From Sweltsa coloradensis (lineage: Eukaryota > Arthropoda > Insecta > Plecoptera > Chloroperlidae), in the NCBI GenBank assembly GCA_024449915.1, contig JAMZAV010000766.1:409548-473547 (forward strand): a stretch of DNA of 64,000 nt, written 5' to 3'. Made by a program: the position numbers and the translations under genes. The number at the start of each line of letters is the position of its first letter. Position 1 is the first letter of the stretch. Below, one piece after another: positions 13,366 to 27,894 of the stretch. The notes beneath the pieces were generated by a model that was not told the origin of the DNA, did no database searches, and saw only the letters and a program-made list of their open reading frames with translations.

Positions 13366-16300
13366 GTTTATTAATTAATTAATTGAGCAGTGCATTTTAA
13401 GGATCAATAAATGTGACGAAAAAGACCTTGTATCGTACAGACAGTGATGGCTCGAGAGTTCAGCGCTTGACTCTGATTCGGAAGGTCCCTGGTTCAAATC
13501 CCGTAGAGACTGGCAATCCTGACAGAGTTTTTCCCGAGGATTTCCTCAGTCAATGCAAATGCAAGGAATTAAGTCATCTTAAACAGCCCTCGGACATCCC
13601 CTCACAATAATTGTCCTAACTCCAATATACCTAGTTGGACACCTGAAGAGGGGCATGCATTGCACCCTGGGTAGGTTTCGCACGAGAATTTTGTTTACCT
13701 TGTATATCTTTGTATCTGAACATGCTTCACATACGTTATATGGTGATGATTTTGTTGCTTAACGTCTTCTAGACGATGAGTGGTGATAGATGGAGACGAT
13801 GAAGAACGATTACAAAATACCCATGCCTTATGCGTGATTCGAACCCACGTCCTCGTATAGAGCCACGCTTAGGACCAGCGCCCTATAGTCGTATGTTGCA
13901 CCGCGGACGGCATATTGATCTAGGGACAGATATGACAGATATGACAGTGTAGTATAGACTATACACGAGAAGGGCGCGTCGAGTTGGGAGAGAAGCCGTG
14001 ACGAGGTCGCAGACTAATCAGAGCTGTGACATTTAGAGACGACTAACTGGATCCACCCCGATACTGTGTAGTGTGTTGTGTCGAGCCACTGGTTCAGTCA
14101 TGTTCGTGGGTCCCTTTACTGACAGAGGCAGACAGAAGAGAGACAGGCAGACAGACAGAGAGACAGACAGACAGACAGACAGGCAGACAGACAGAGAGGC
14201 ACTCGGACTCTGATTCGGGAGGTCCCGGCTTCGAGTCCATCCTCCGGCAATCCTAACTCAGTCAACGCGAATGCACGGGATTGAGTCCTCTTAATCATCT
14301 CTCGGACATCCTTTAACAATTGTCCTTACTCCAATTATATATCTAGCTAGACACCTGAAGAGGGGCATACATTGCACTCTGCACAAGTTTGTCTGTCCTA
14401 TAGCCACTTGTTAACAAACTACCATTGAGTATAGATAAGGCCCTGTAAAAATCGCATTAAAATGCCAGTTTTGACATATACAAAATTCAAATTTTAATGT
14501 TTTATTTCCAATCAAGCTAAAATCACCTATAACTTATCTTTATGGAAAGAATAGCAATAATTATGTCATTTTGCTACTAATTGACAACAACTATAGCATG
14601 TTTAGCAAAAGTAGGTCAATTAAACTTAAAAACCAATTTCAACATATTTTGCATATTATAAAGTTTAAATGAAATTTACGGGGCCCTAAGTATAGAGTGT
14701 ACTCAATGATAATACCCCCTCTATCCTATCTCCCTCACTGCCTATAGTGTTTCCGACACCCCTCTCCTCCTGCCAGATACTGCCACCTCTTGGCCTCCTA
14801 CCGTCAACCTCAATCTAACAACTCTCTAATTCATCAACCACAAACATTCTCACACTTATCAGTAAATTGCTTTCTTAATTCCGGGAACTAGAAGTGATAC
14901 AACCATCCTTGCCTCCATTTCCTTTGTTGAGTCCAGGGGCGGATTGGGCCGCCGGGCAACCGGGCGAATGCCCGGTGGGCCGGTCTGTTGGTAGGGCCGG
15001 TCGGCCGAAATGCTTAGTCTGAGTATAAAGGTGGTGTCGTATCGGTAATTTTGTAAGGTTGACCTAAAATGTTGAATACACGTATTTAATATTTTACTAG
15101 GAAGCTTCGCAAACGCTTTTTCAGGCGCGTTGTTGGATGAGCGTATGCTTTTTTAAACGACTAGGAAGCTTCGCAAACGCTTTTTTTAAGTCGCGTTGAT
15201 GGATGAGCTTTTTTGTAAGTTTTTAGTTTGAGTGGGATCTCTTTACTTATCAAGTGCTTTTTGAATGCATTGTAGGTGATTGTTGTCAAGTTTCTAGTGT
15301 TACTTCTTAATTGTTATTAAATACCTCAAAAAACTTACTTTAAAACCTTTATTTATATGGTTTCTGGATCATTTTTTTCATTTTTTTCTTTATAAAAGCA
15401 ATAAATCACCATTACCTTAATGTCCATGTGAAATATAAAAGGTGTAGCCCCACTCGTTTGGTCAGAATCGGCCCAAATGTCACGAAAATATCGCACTAAA
15501 ACTCGGAAAAAATCGCAAAAGTACGATATTCATGATAAATATTTCTTCGATTGTACCCAAAAACGTGGCAAGTCTTAAGTTCAGAGAAAACGAAGGTCCC
15601 CTCCATTCGCTTATGCGGTTTGCCCGGAATCGTGCGAACAAACACAGACACAAACACAAACAGACAGAAAAACTAACAAAAAACAAAACATCCGAGCTAT
15701 TTTTCTTGGGGTAACGTAAGTGAAAAAAAAACAACAAAAAAACAGAAAGTCAGATTGAAGTCTTCGCTTCGCTCATCCAAAAAAAGTGTAAAATTGCGAT
15801 TTTCATGAGAAATTATTTTTCGATTGCGCTCAAATTTTACACAAATATATAAATTCATAAAATCAAGGTTCTGTGAAAATATCATTACAATCGGAAAAAA
15901 GCATGTAGATGGGTTTTAAGTCGAAGAGATTTTATTTTTAAAACGAAAAAAGCGGTAAAATTGCGATTTTCATAAGAAATATTTTTCGACTGCGCTCAAA
16001 TTTCACACCAATATATTAATTCATAAAATTAAGGTTTTTAAAAAAATCATAAAAATCGGATAAAGCATGTAGGTGTTATAACTCGAAGAAATTTTTTTTT
16101 TAAATAAAAAAAAATCGTGTAAAAAATTTCTATTTTAATGAGAAATAAAATTTTGATTGCTCTCAAAAAAGTGGGGGAGTTCTTAGTTCAGAGATTTCGA
16201 AGGCCCATAAATTCATTGCAATGGAGTATCGGTTAGCCGGAATCGTGTGGACAAACAACAAAAATACAAAAAAAAAAAAAATTTCCCGGGTTTTTTTCTC

Positions 16301-17020
16301 CTGTTTTAGGAAATGGAATTTCTTCGCCCTTTTCGGTTGACTCTGATTCGGAAAGGTCCCTGGTTCAAATCCCGTAGAGACTGGCAATCCTGACAGAGTT
16401 TTTTCCCGAGGATTTCCTCAGTCAATGCAAATGCAAGGAATTAAGTCATCGTAAACAGCCCTCGGACATCCCCCACAATAATTGTCCTAATTCCAATATA
16501 CCTAGTTGGACACTTGAAGAGGGGCATATATTGCACCCTGCGCAGGTTTCGCACGAGAATTGTTTAACTTGTATATCTTGTATCTCAACAAAGCTGCATG
16601 ATTATATGGGATGATTTTGTTGCTTAACGTCTTCTAGACGATAGAGTGGTGATAGATGGAGACGATGAAGAACGATTACAAAATACCCACATGCTTATGT
16701 GTGATTCGAACCCACGTCCTCGTATAGAGCCACGCTTAGGACCAGCGCCCTATAGTCGTATGTTGCACCAAGCGGACGGCATATTGAACTAGGGACAGAT
16801 ATGACAGATATGACAGTGTAGTATAGACTATACACGAGAAGGGCGCGTCGAGTGTTGGGCGAGAAGCCGTGAGACGAGGTCGCAGACTAATCAGAGCTGT
16901 GACATTTAGAGACGACTAACTGGATCCACCCCAATACTGGTAGTGGTGTGTGTCGAGCCACTGGTTCAGTCATGTTCGTGGGTCTTTTAACTGACAGAGG
17001 CAGACAGAAGAGAGACAGGC

Positions 17021-17051
<31 letters not shown>

Positions 17052-17057
17052 AGACAC

Positions 17058-17102
<45 letters not shown>

Positions 17103-17117
17103 GAGACAGACAGAGTC

Positions 17118-17157
<40 letters not shown>

Positions 17158-20100
17158 GAGAGACAGAGAGGCACTCGGACCTCTGATTCGGGAGGTCCCC
17201 GGCTTCGAGTCCATCCTCCGGCAATTCCTAACTCAGCCAACGCGAATGCAAGGGATTTAGTCCTCTTAATCATCTCTCGGATCTCCCTTCACAATTGTCC
17301 TAACTCCAATTATATATCTAGCAGACACCTGAAGAGGGGCATACATTGCACTCTGCACAAGTTTGTCTGTCCTATAGCCATTGTTAACAAACTACCATTG
17401 AGTATTAGATAAGGCCCTGTAAAAATCCCCATTAAAATGCCAGTTTTGACATACATACAAAATTCAAATTTTAATGTTTTATTTCCAATCAAGCTAAAAT
17501 CACCCATAACTTATCTTTATGGAAAAAAATAGCAATAATTATGTCATTTTGCTACTAATTGACAAACAACTAGCATGTTTAGCAAAAGTAGGTCAATTAA
17601 ACTTAAAAAACCATTTCAACATATTTTGCATATTATAAAGTTTAAATGAAATTTTACGGGGCCCTAAGTATAGGAGTGTACTCAATGATAATAAACCCCC
17701 TCATGTCCTATTCCCCTTCACATGCCTATAGTGTTTTCCGACACACTCTTCCTCCAGTCCAGATACCCTGTGGCCAACACTTGGCCTCATACCCGTTTCA
17801 CCTCAATCTAACAACTCTCTAATTCATCAACCACAAAACATTCTCACATTATAGTATTCGCTTTCTTCATTCCAAAAAATGAAAATTGCGATTTTCATGA
17901 AATTCATTTTTCCGATGCGCTCAAATTCTACACAAATATATAAATTCATAAAATCAAGGCTCAGGAAAATACAGTACAATCGGATAAAGCATGTAGATGT
18001 TATAAGTCAAAGAATTTTTTTAAAACGAAAAAAGCGTAAAATTGCGATTTTCATAAGAATTTTTTTTTCGATTGCTTTCAAATTTCACACGAATATATTA
18101 ATTCATAAAATCAAGGTTTTGTGAAAAAATCTTTACAATCGGATGAAGCATGTAGGTATTATAAGTCGAAAAATGTTTAAAAGATAAAAAAAAATCGTAA
18201 AGTTGCGATGTTTATAAGAAATTATTTTTCGATTGCGCTCAAATTTCACACGAATATATTAATTCATAAAATTAAGGTTTTGTAAAAAAAATCATAACAA
18301 TCGGATAAAGCATGTAGGTGTTATAACTCGAAGAAATTTTTTTTTAAATAAAAAAAAATCGTAAAAATTGCTATTTTAATGAGAAATAAATTTTCGATTG
18401 CTCTCAAAAACGTGGCAGTTCTAAGTTCAGAGATTTTGAAGGCCTCCATAAAATTTCATTGCAATTGGAGTATCGGTTTAGCCGGAATCGTGTGGACAAA
18501 CACACAAAAATACAAAAAAAAAAAACATTCCGGATTTTTTTCTCCTGTGTAGTGAAATGGAATCTTCGCTTCGCTCGCTACGCTCATCCAATTACAAATC
18601 ATAAAGGCTAACGATTACATTACATTGACTTAATCCTGTTATACTACCTGTGTCTTCTAGTCAAAACAATGCAGAAAGGATATTCAGATAAGTTGAAACA
18701 ATACTTGTTGTAATATTAGATGTTAGTCGACTACTACTACTTGCTTAGGACAACGTTATCGGCGCACGCTCTCAAGCCATGAGCTAAGAATTTTTACAAA
18801 CATCCGTCTTTACATTCAAACTAACAAAATCCACGCTTTTTGATTGTTACAAAAATTTCGGGATACAACACGCTAAAATAGGATAGGATAGGACGCGAAT
18901 GGGTGCCTGAAGGTATGCAGTGAGGGCAGTGGCATAATTAGGGAGGGGCGGGATAAGGCCCTCAAAATGTCTTTTTTGAGCCTAGAAATCGGGAACTAAC
19001 TAATAATATGTCCGATTTTTTTTTCGCCATTGGCGAAAAGGCCTCCGGCGGCTGGGGCTCCGCCCCAGACCCCGCGGTTTTCCGCTCATAATTTTGGGCC
19101 GCTCACAACAGATTGCCCGGGCCGGTTTTCTTCCCCAATCCGCCCCTGGTTGAGTCCGTCCCAAGTAAGATCAACCTTGTTGGATAGGTGGCAGCACTGT
19201 CTCTCGCACTGCTGCCAACCACATGACACAAAACACGCTAAGAATCATCAGGACCACCACCGACAACCATGAAAATTTGATTGTACCGAGTTTTTCCGCA
19301 GTTATAAGGGAGAAGACATACACACAAACGACTTCCTTGATTAAATGTCCTCTATAGGCTGCAATTTTAATATAATTCCTCGTGGGAAGCCTGCCCAGGG
19401 TGCAATTCATGCCCCTCCTCAGGTGTCTAACTAGGTATGTTGCGGATAGGACGATTGTAAAGGGATGTCCGAGGGCTGTTTAAGAGGACTCAATCCCTTG
19501 CATTAACATGAACGACTGAGGAAAACCTCCGAAAAAACCTTCAGTCAGGACTCAGGATTGCCGGTCTCCACGGGATTTGAACCCGGGACCTCCCGAAGCA
19601 GAGTCTCGATCAGCTCTCGAGCCAACACTGTCAGTGGTGTATGCCTATTATGTTCTCAGCACGCTCGTAGCACTTAAATAAGATGTACAACGCTCTGGAG
19701 AAAAATTGACACCACATAAAAGAATTCAATAATGACACAGAAATTTTTATGCAGAACAACATGCAAGAAACAAAATTGCTTTATGTAATAAACCCTTCTA
19801 TTTATAAAGTCAACGCGACGGGGAGCAACCTCTTCTTGTTCCCGTTGCGTCGACTTATTGCGTCACCATGGTGAATAGTAGGGTTTATTACACAAAGCAG
19901 TTATTTTGTGGTGTGGTTCTGCTTCTGCATAAAAATATCTGTCATTTTAGAATTCTATTTCGTAGTTTAAATTGTTCTCCAGAGCGTTGTACATCTTAAT
20001 TTGAGTGCTTCGAGCGTGCCGTGTACATGTCTGTCTCGTGAAGACTCTTAATTCAATCGGTATATTTGGAGGTGACGCCGAATGACACGACGTAAGAGGA

Positions 20101-23100
20101 GTATTAGTGGGGCGTCCTTGCCATGTTCTCAGCTAGAATACAGATCAAGACGTGGAATGATAAAAACACTCGCGATTATCGACAGAGCGATCAAGTCGAT
20201 GCATATTACAATAGTTTAATAGTTTCTTATCGCGGCGAACAATGAGACAATTACCTCAGTTGCGACACTTAGGTTTTATCGTCTTTTGTTTCGTGGTCGG
20301 GTCCTGTTAATTAACAGTTGACTCAGCGGCTGATGTGGCGTGGTGTGATGTGATGGAGATGAGGTCGTGTTGAGCAACGTTGCTTAGCAAGCAACAGAAT
20401 GATGGGGATTCAATACTTGCTAGAGACGTAAATAAATAAGAGTCTACCCACTCAGTCATGTGACTGATTTTCAGTGGGGGACATTAAACCAAAGCGACTA
20501 AGCCAACCCTGTAGGCCCCGACGCAATCGACGAGTGAGCGATAACCAACCAAAGATCGATAATATAGCAATCAGTGGTATGGACAGTGCGAACACCCGCG
20601 GATCAACGCCAGCCAGAATCAACAAAGCCGATTCAGAACAACTTACAATGTATTATGTGCCTCGTTGCTAGGACGGCTTCAAAGTAATCTTACACAAGAA
20701 TTGATGGATTAAGTCCAAATCAGAAGTTAAAAAACTTATGCCCATAGCGGAAATCAAACCCTGGATCTTCTGCTTTAGAAGCAGAGACGCTAACCACAAG
20801 ACCAACGAGCCACTTGCAAGAGATATCTGGTTATTCCCGTCGGGGACCCTTCTTCTTCCCTTGACGATCTCCCCGACGACGATGACCATGACAACACGAT
20901 CGATGACAAAGACAAAGACGACCACGACGTGAGAACTCTCCTACCCGTGGCTGGTTCTAACCAGCATGGGCCCCTCCTCCCCATATCCCCTATAGGCTAG
21001 AGTAGCGCATTATGACCTAACAATGGACGCGCCCATAAACCAAATTTACTAAACTAAGAGGCCACTTCTCGGCCAGGATTAATTATTAATATTGTTTGTA
21101 TGGATCCTGCCCAGATGCCCCCAATTAGGCATATGTTGCGGATAGGACAATTGTGAAGGGATGTCCGAGGGCTGTTTCTTAACTGAGGAAAACCTCGGGA
21201 AAAAACGTCCAGTCAGGATTGCCTCGGTCTCGACGGGATTCGAACCCGGGACCTTCAGGATAAGAGTCAACATCGTCGGCCAGGATTGAGCACACAGCAT
21301 TGCTCACAGTAAAACGTCTGAGGTTAGGTGAGGTGCGTGCAGACGCTCATACCAACACACGCAACGACTGAAACACGGACAATATTAATAATAATTAGTA
21401 AATTATACGGTGTTTCGGTCATTGAGCCTCGTTTAATGACGCAATATCCTCAAAACTGTATAATTTAATTACTAGACGGGTCTTTAATGAACCCTTTCTT
21501 CTACAAGAGTGATACAGGAAGGTTTAGAAGGACCTGTAAGATACTCCGGATTCCGGAATGATAAACCACATTATTGAAGCAAACCTGACGCGAAACTGAT
21601 TCGAAAGGTCTCTGTTCGATACTCTTCACCGGTAATCCTGATTGAAACCTTCTCTGACGTTTTCTTCAGTCGTTGAGGCAACAACTGGGATCCTCGGACA
21701 TCCCATATCCTAGTTAGTCACACCGGGAAAAACACAAGAGGTTTTCTTTTGAAAAACATATCATGAGTAACCTGCCCAGGGTGCAATGCGCGCCCCCATT
21801 CAGGTGTCTAACTAGAACTAGGTATATATTGGAATTAGTACAATTATTGTTGATTGGATATTGCTAATCGAGACGAAGGGAGGGACGTAAGGTGTGACGC
21901 GGGGAGACAAGGGGTTGACAGGCCTGTGCTGGTCAGAACCAGCCACAAGCGTATGGGGAGGGCAGGGGTTCCCCCACGTCGTGGTCGTCTCCGTCTGTGT
22001 CATCATCCGTCCGTGTTGTCATTGCGTCGCCGTCGGGGAGGTAGTCAAAGGGAAGAGGAAAGTTCCCCGAAGTGATATCCGAGAAACTCTTCAGTCAGGA
22101 TTGCCGGTCTCGACGAGATTTGAACCCGGGACCTCCCGAATCAGAGTCGAGCGCTTAGAGCTTGAGCAACACTGTCGATTTTTGTTTTCTCTATTGTAGA
22201 GAAGAGTAATACAAAGCAACGGAGAAGGAGGATAGAAGAGAATGGATGTGGGAAGAGAACCATGTCAGTTTAGAGAGCTAGGCGACCTGGCGGCCCAGGC
22301 TGAGGAATCTCATTACGATAATAACAGTGATTACATGATGACCCGCGCATGCGCTATCCTTGCAGTTACAGGGGACTGTTTTACCGCGAGAAAGCTTCGT
22401 ATAACTTCGGGAGCTAGAATCATATCACGAAGTTAGTCCTGCGTGATAAGTCAGGTGGGAGGGTGGCACTCAAACAAGTTAACTTTGTCATTTTAGAATT
22501 TGATTTGGTTTATTTGGTTTAAGGTCAACGTTTGGTCATAATGCGCCACTCTAGCTAGCCTAATGGATGTATAGGGACTGAAAGACCCATGTTGGTCAGA
22601 ACCAGCCACGGGTGGGGAGGGTTTCCCAACGACGACCGCCAGAGCTTGCCTCTAGTTTCGGGGCGTACTCCCCTACTTACACTTACTTTTGATGTGAACT
22701 TGAGTTCATCATATCTTGGCTTAGGACTATGCAAACGGTGACTTTGGAGCAGTCCTAGCAACGAGGCACTTAATAATACCTATAAGGTTGTTCCGAATTA
22801 GCCTTGTTAATTCTTGCTATCCACGAGTGGAATCGTGTCCAGCTTGATTGATCGGTGTTACCTACATAAATATGTCTGCCTTTGGTTGGTCATTGTTTCG
22901 CTCGTCGATGGTGTCGGCGCCTACTGGGTTGGCTTGGTCGGCTTTAAATTTAATGTCCCGCACCGAAAAACAGTTACGTTATGTAGGGGTAGACACTTCT
23001 AAATACGAAGTTATGTATTCATTTATTTAAACTGTCATTATGTTGTTTCTCCTTTCATCTCCTCAACAATCATAATATTCACCGACATTCTCTTTGAATC

Positions 23101-26100
23101 TCTCCAACGGTCGGGGGGCGTGGGAATAGGGGGGCGTCTGAGTGATCAATTAGCCAAATGCCGCCGGAAACCCAGAGAGAATGCAGGTGTTGACCTTTGC
23201 AAAGGTCATTGTCTCTAATTAATAACAAGTTTCTCTTGGTTTCGCCGAGTTACATTATATTACTATATTATACAAGGTGTATGAACTCACGGGCTGTTAT
23301 AGTAAAGTAGGCGCTTTGTCTATAGTGCTGACCTAATGACTGCGCCACGTTGCTGGATAAGCAAGCTACGCACATTCCAAGACAAGCAACGAGCTTTGAT
23401 TGGCACTTTTCTTACGTAATAAATACCTACATTTAAAAAAAAATGTATACGGTAGGTTTCGCTAGAATCACCAAGGCTAATTCGCAACAACTTCATTATT
23501 TATTATGTTTTATCTTTGCTACAGGACAACCGTTCGCGGTGGCACATAAGGGCGCTGGTCCGAAGCCGTTTACACGTTCCTTTGCCAATTGATGGACTAA
23601 GTCCAAATTAGTTGAAAACCATCTGCCTGTAGCGGGGTTCGAACACGGGACCTTTTGCATTGTAATCAGGGGACCACTGGGCCAACAAATGACACGATTG
23701 TAACATGAGCATCACTAGAGTTTGGACATTGGGGGAAGGGGGGGGGGGGCAAATCCAGCATTGACAAATGTCCAGTGCGTATCCCCTTAAATTAAAAAAC
23801 TTCCAAGGGGGGGGGGGGCTTTAGTGCCAAGTGCGTATCCAGGAATTCATAAAGGGGAGGTTCAACCAAATTAATTTAAAAATGTATCGAAAGCTAAGTT
23901 GGGGGTTCGGGAGGGGATTCTCTTTTGAGGTAATTTTGGTGAAAATCTGTGCGTTTTAAAGCATTACAATAATTTTGTATCTCATAAAATCCTCTCATTC
24001 GAGGTCAATTTGGTGAAAATCTGCGCCTTTTAAAAAATTACCAAGAATGGGTTGTTAATTGGGAAAAAACTGAAAACGAGGAAATTATTGTGGGGGGCGC
24101 ACGCCCCCTAAACCCTATAGTGACGTCATTGGATTGTAACTATTTTAATTTCCAGTTTAGTCGGTCTCGTATGCAAAGAATTTAAGGTTACTGTGGATAA
24201 TGTTACACCTGGTGAAAAGAGATATTTGAAATGATTTATAAAATAGCTTTGACAATCGCGTGATATAAATAATTATTTATCAATTTTGGAAGAGAAAATT
24301 CTAGAATGCACGAAGAGCTAACTGTTAATTTCATCGTGCAATCTTGAGAAACGTTTTATTATAATTATAGCAACAAATCTTCAGCTTCCGTTAGAACGAG
24401 TATATAGGCAGATCGCTCACGAGTCGCGTCTTGGGGGGGAGGGGGCTGGGGCCCAGACGCCTCAAGTGTGGCTCGTTGGTCTTGTGGTTAGCGTATCTGC
24501 TTCCTATGCAGAAGGTCCAGGGTTTGATTCCCGCTAAGGCAGAAGCTTTTCAACTTCTGATTTGGACTTAAGTCCATCAGTTCTTGGGTTAGGAATTTGT
24601 AAACGGTGACTTTGGAGCCGTCTTAGCAACGAGGCACATAATAAATTTAAAGTTGTTCTGAATCGGCCTTATTGATTCTGGCGTTGATCCGCAGCACTGT
24701 CCATACCACTGATTGCTATATTTCCTATAAACATATATCGATCTTTGGTTGGCTCACACTCACTCGTCGATTGCTTGCGTCGGAGCCTACATGGTTGGCT
24801 TGGTCGCTTTGGTTTACTGTCCTCCACTGGAAATCAGTTATCTGACTGAGTGGGTAGACTCTAAATACAATTTATTGATTTATCTATGTCCTCGACGAAG
24901 TAGAACATTATTCTTACTCTAGTTCTTTCTACCTGTTTCGTGATGTTTTGACTCAAAGACGGCAACCCAGACTTGATGAAATTTTCGGGGTAACATTTCA
25001 TTTCGATAACCGAACTTAATTTTAACTACCATGTGTGTTTTGGGTGTTATGCTCAATGTCAGAGGCAGTTTTTATAAAACTTCAATAAATAGCTCAAAAA
25101 CTTAAACTGACTCAAGCTTATAAAGCGCGCGATTCGGAAGGTCTTGGATTCGAATCTTGCCATAAACAATCCTTACTGAAAATTTTCTCTGTGTTTTCCT
25201 TGCAAGGAATTGAACCACTTTAAACAACCCTCGGACATCCCAAATTTCATGGACACCCGAAAAGGGGCGCGCGTTGCGCCCTAGGCAGGTTCCCCACGAG
25301 ACATAATATAATGTTTTTGACGAATGTATATAATATTATGGCAGTGTGCATATAATACTTTGTGGGAATCCTGCCCAGGGTGCAATGCATGCCCCTCTTC
25401 AGGTGTCTGACTATATGTTACGGATAGGACAAGTGTGAAGGGATGTCCTAGGGCTGTTTAAGGGGACTCAATCCCTTGCACTCGCATTAACGACCGAGGA
25501 AAACCTCGGAAAAAACCTTCAGTCAGGTTTGCCGGTCTTGACGGGATTTGAACCCGGTACCTCCGAATCAGAGCCAATACTGTCGGTATAGGGTGTTCTC
25601 GATGATCGCGCATGCTATACTGTAACCTTGAAGCCGACTAGTGCCTATGCAGTGGGCAGATCTTAGGCCTTCATGGGCCTCTAATGTTATTTCATGAGGG
25701 CCATGTTGGTGGTCAAAATTTACATATTTACGGAAAATCTTTTCACAGATTTGTAATCGTGTTAGTAACTTTTTTTTTGGAAAACTAGCTAAATTAGTCC
25801 GACTTCACCTCTCAACATTTGGCAGGTATGGATCCCCCATCCACGCGAAGAGCTCGCTGCTCTAGCCCGTGTTCAATGGAGCTTATCACGGATATAACTG
25901 TACAACTCCGATACCTGCAGCCCGCGTCTTATGTTCAGCAACACTAACAGTAATAGAGAAAGGTCCCTTGTTGTTAACGTATAAGGGCACCGACCTCACT
26001 CAAGAGAGGCAATCAACACCTGAGGACGAAAAACATTTCCACGCTCGAATTAGCGTCGTTTTATACGGAACAGTGATTGCTACTGTTGTGAGACGCTTAG

Positions 26101-27848
26101 ATGACTTTGCAACACGCATTGTTGTTTAGCCCTAAAACTAAAACTACGAACATTCCTTAGCCTAAATAATTATACTCGAATTTAAAAAAGCAGAACTAAT
26201 TTATATTGTTGTGTTGGGCCAAAACCAAAAGAAACGTTTTAAAACTGTTGATTAAGTTTAGTAATTCTTTAGATGAAAAACTGTGAATGGTAAATTAGTT
26301 CAAACGTTGCCCACGGCCTGGATAATAACCAGCAGTGACTACCAACTGTCAAGACTAAATGTGTGGCTGTCATGATTGCAATAGAAGGGCCCCGGGCTCG
26401 AATCCCGGTTCGAGCACATGTTTTAGCGGTTGGAAATTGACTTATGAGATGTTATAGAATTGTTAAAAGTGTGACTTTGGAGACGTCCTACCAAAGAAGC
26501 ACACGATAAATTGTTTACTAATAAGAATAAAAATCAGTTCTTTTACTAAGTGGTTGGATTAATGTATGTATGTCATATGTTAATGTTTATTGTGAATCCC
26601 GACTGTGTCCAGGGTAGAATCTGGACCAGAGCATAGCTCTGCTATAGCCGAAAAAGGTGAGGGAAGAGATGAAGTTCATCTAGAAAACTTCAGCTAGTAA
26701 GTTGGGGAGTGTAATCCCCGAAACTAGAGGCGAGCTCTGGCAGTCGTAGTCGGGGACCTCTCCCCCATTCCCTCCCTTGCCCTTGACAGGTTATGACCAG
26801 CATATGGGATGGGACTTTCCTCCCCAGATCACATCCCCTAGGCTAGAGTAGCGCATTATGACCCAGCTGTTGACGCGCCCTTAAATCCAAATGAACTGTG
26901 AGCATTTAGATGACTCAAAAATATAGATCTGAATTTTTTACTTTCCTTAAATCGCGTTTTTGTTAAAATCGCTTAAAATTTTACGTTTTCCTTCGGCGTG
27001 AATCATATTACACTTACAGTGGAACATTCGTTACGCACCGAGTGCATGTGCACTCACCACGTGACACTGCAAGGTACTCCAGTGCGCACCTAGTGCATAC
27101 CAATGGAGACTCCACAAGTCTATCGATTGATTATCACCATATTGTCTACAAGACGTGACTTGGGTTTCCAGACTCGGCTGTTTTCTCTGAATCCTGATGA
27201 TCAACGATCTTCTCGCGTGACTCGACTTGTGTCGTTCAGATCAGACGTTAATAACAGAACAGGCGCAGAAAACAAAAACAACTCGGATTTATTTATCTGA
27301 ATGAATTATCAGCCTTATTCTTCAACCTGGGCTAGATTGTTTCAAGTCTCTGTCGCCTGAGCCAACTATTGAGAGGGGAACTTTTTGATCTCATCCGCCC
27401 CGAAACTAGAGGCGAGCTCTGGCTGTCGTCGTCGGGGACCTCTCTTCCTTCCCTTGACGACCCCACCACAAACGATGACGACCACGATGTAGAACCCCCC
27501 CCTTTTCCTCCCCCTACCCGTGGGTGGTTCTGAGGTGCATGGGTATTCCTCTCCATATCCCCTAGACTAGAGTGGCGCATTATGACCTAACGGTTGACGC
27601 GCCCTTAAATGAACTAAACCTACTCCTAATTTCTATAGCTCTATTAGAGAACATAGCTTTAGTTTGTCACACAAGTGATGTGTTCTGTTATTTTTTTAGC
27701 TGTTACAATATTTTTTGAAAATCGTTGAAACGTTCTGCTAAAATTCTTTGTAAACAACCTTTATTGCATGGGTTTCATTGTCCTTTATCGTCATCTATCA
27801 CTACTCATCGTCTAGAATAGCCTTAGTGCGTAAGGCGTTAAACAAGAG

Positions 27849-27894
<46 letters not shown>

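Larger units (their letters stand above)
13440..18590. repeat. Large tandem duplication (about 2.9-kb period)
   Basis: 13440-14900 and 16335-17868 are near copies, covering a SINE-B, a SINE-C, a TATGACAGATATGACAG minisatellite and a (GACA)n run. Beyond these they share a second SINE-B-like piece and about 480 bp of anonymous sequence. They differ mostly by single-base indels. HINE-like sequence lies between and after them. Confidence 0.8.
15097..18590 (-). mobile_element. HINE-like element, subfamily 1, broken by nested insertion and duplication
   Basis: The 3' end (CTAG, GCTTCGCAAACGCTTTTTCA on the plus strand) is at 15097-15155, the 5' end (CGCTACGCTCATCCA) at 18576-18590. Between are a subfamily 2 insertion (15161-15779), one body segment (15780-16335), the duplicated block, and a second body segment (17870-18590). 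Monomers of about 156-165 bp carry GCGATTTTCAT and CGGATAAAGCATGTAG. Confidence 0.7.

Noticed and set aside
16887..17412. Open frames of 128 and 154 codons with CLSV / TDRQ repeats
   Set aside because: Produced by a (GACA)n microsatellite: a period-4 repeat without stops is open in several frames.
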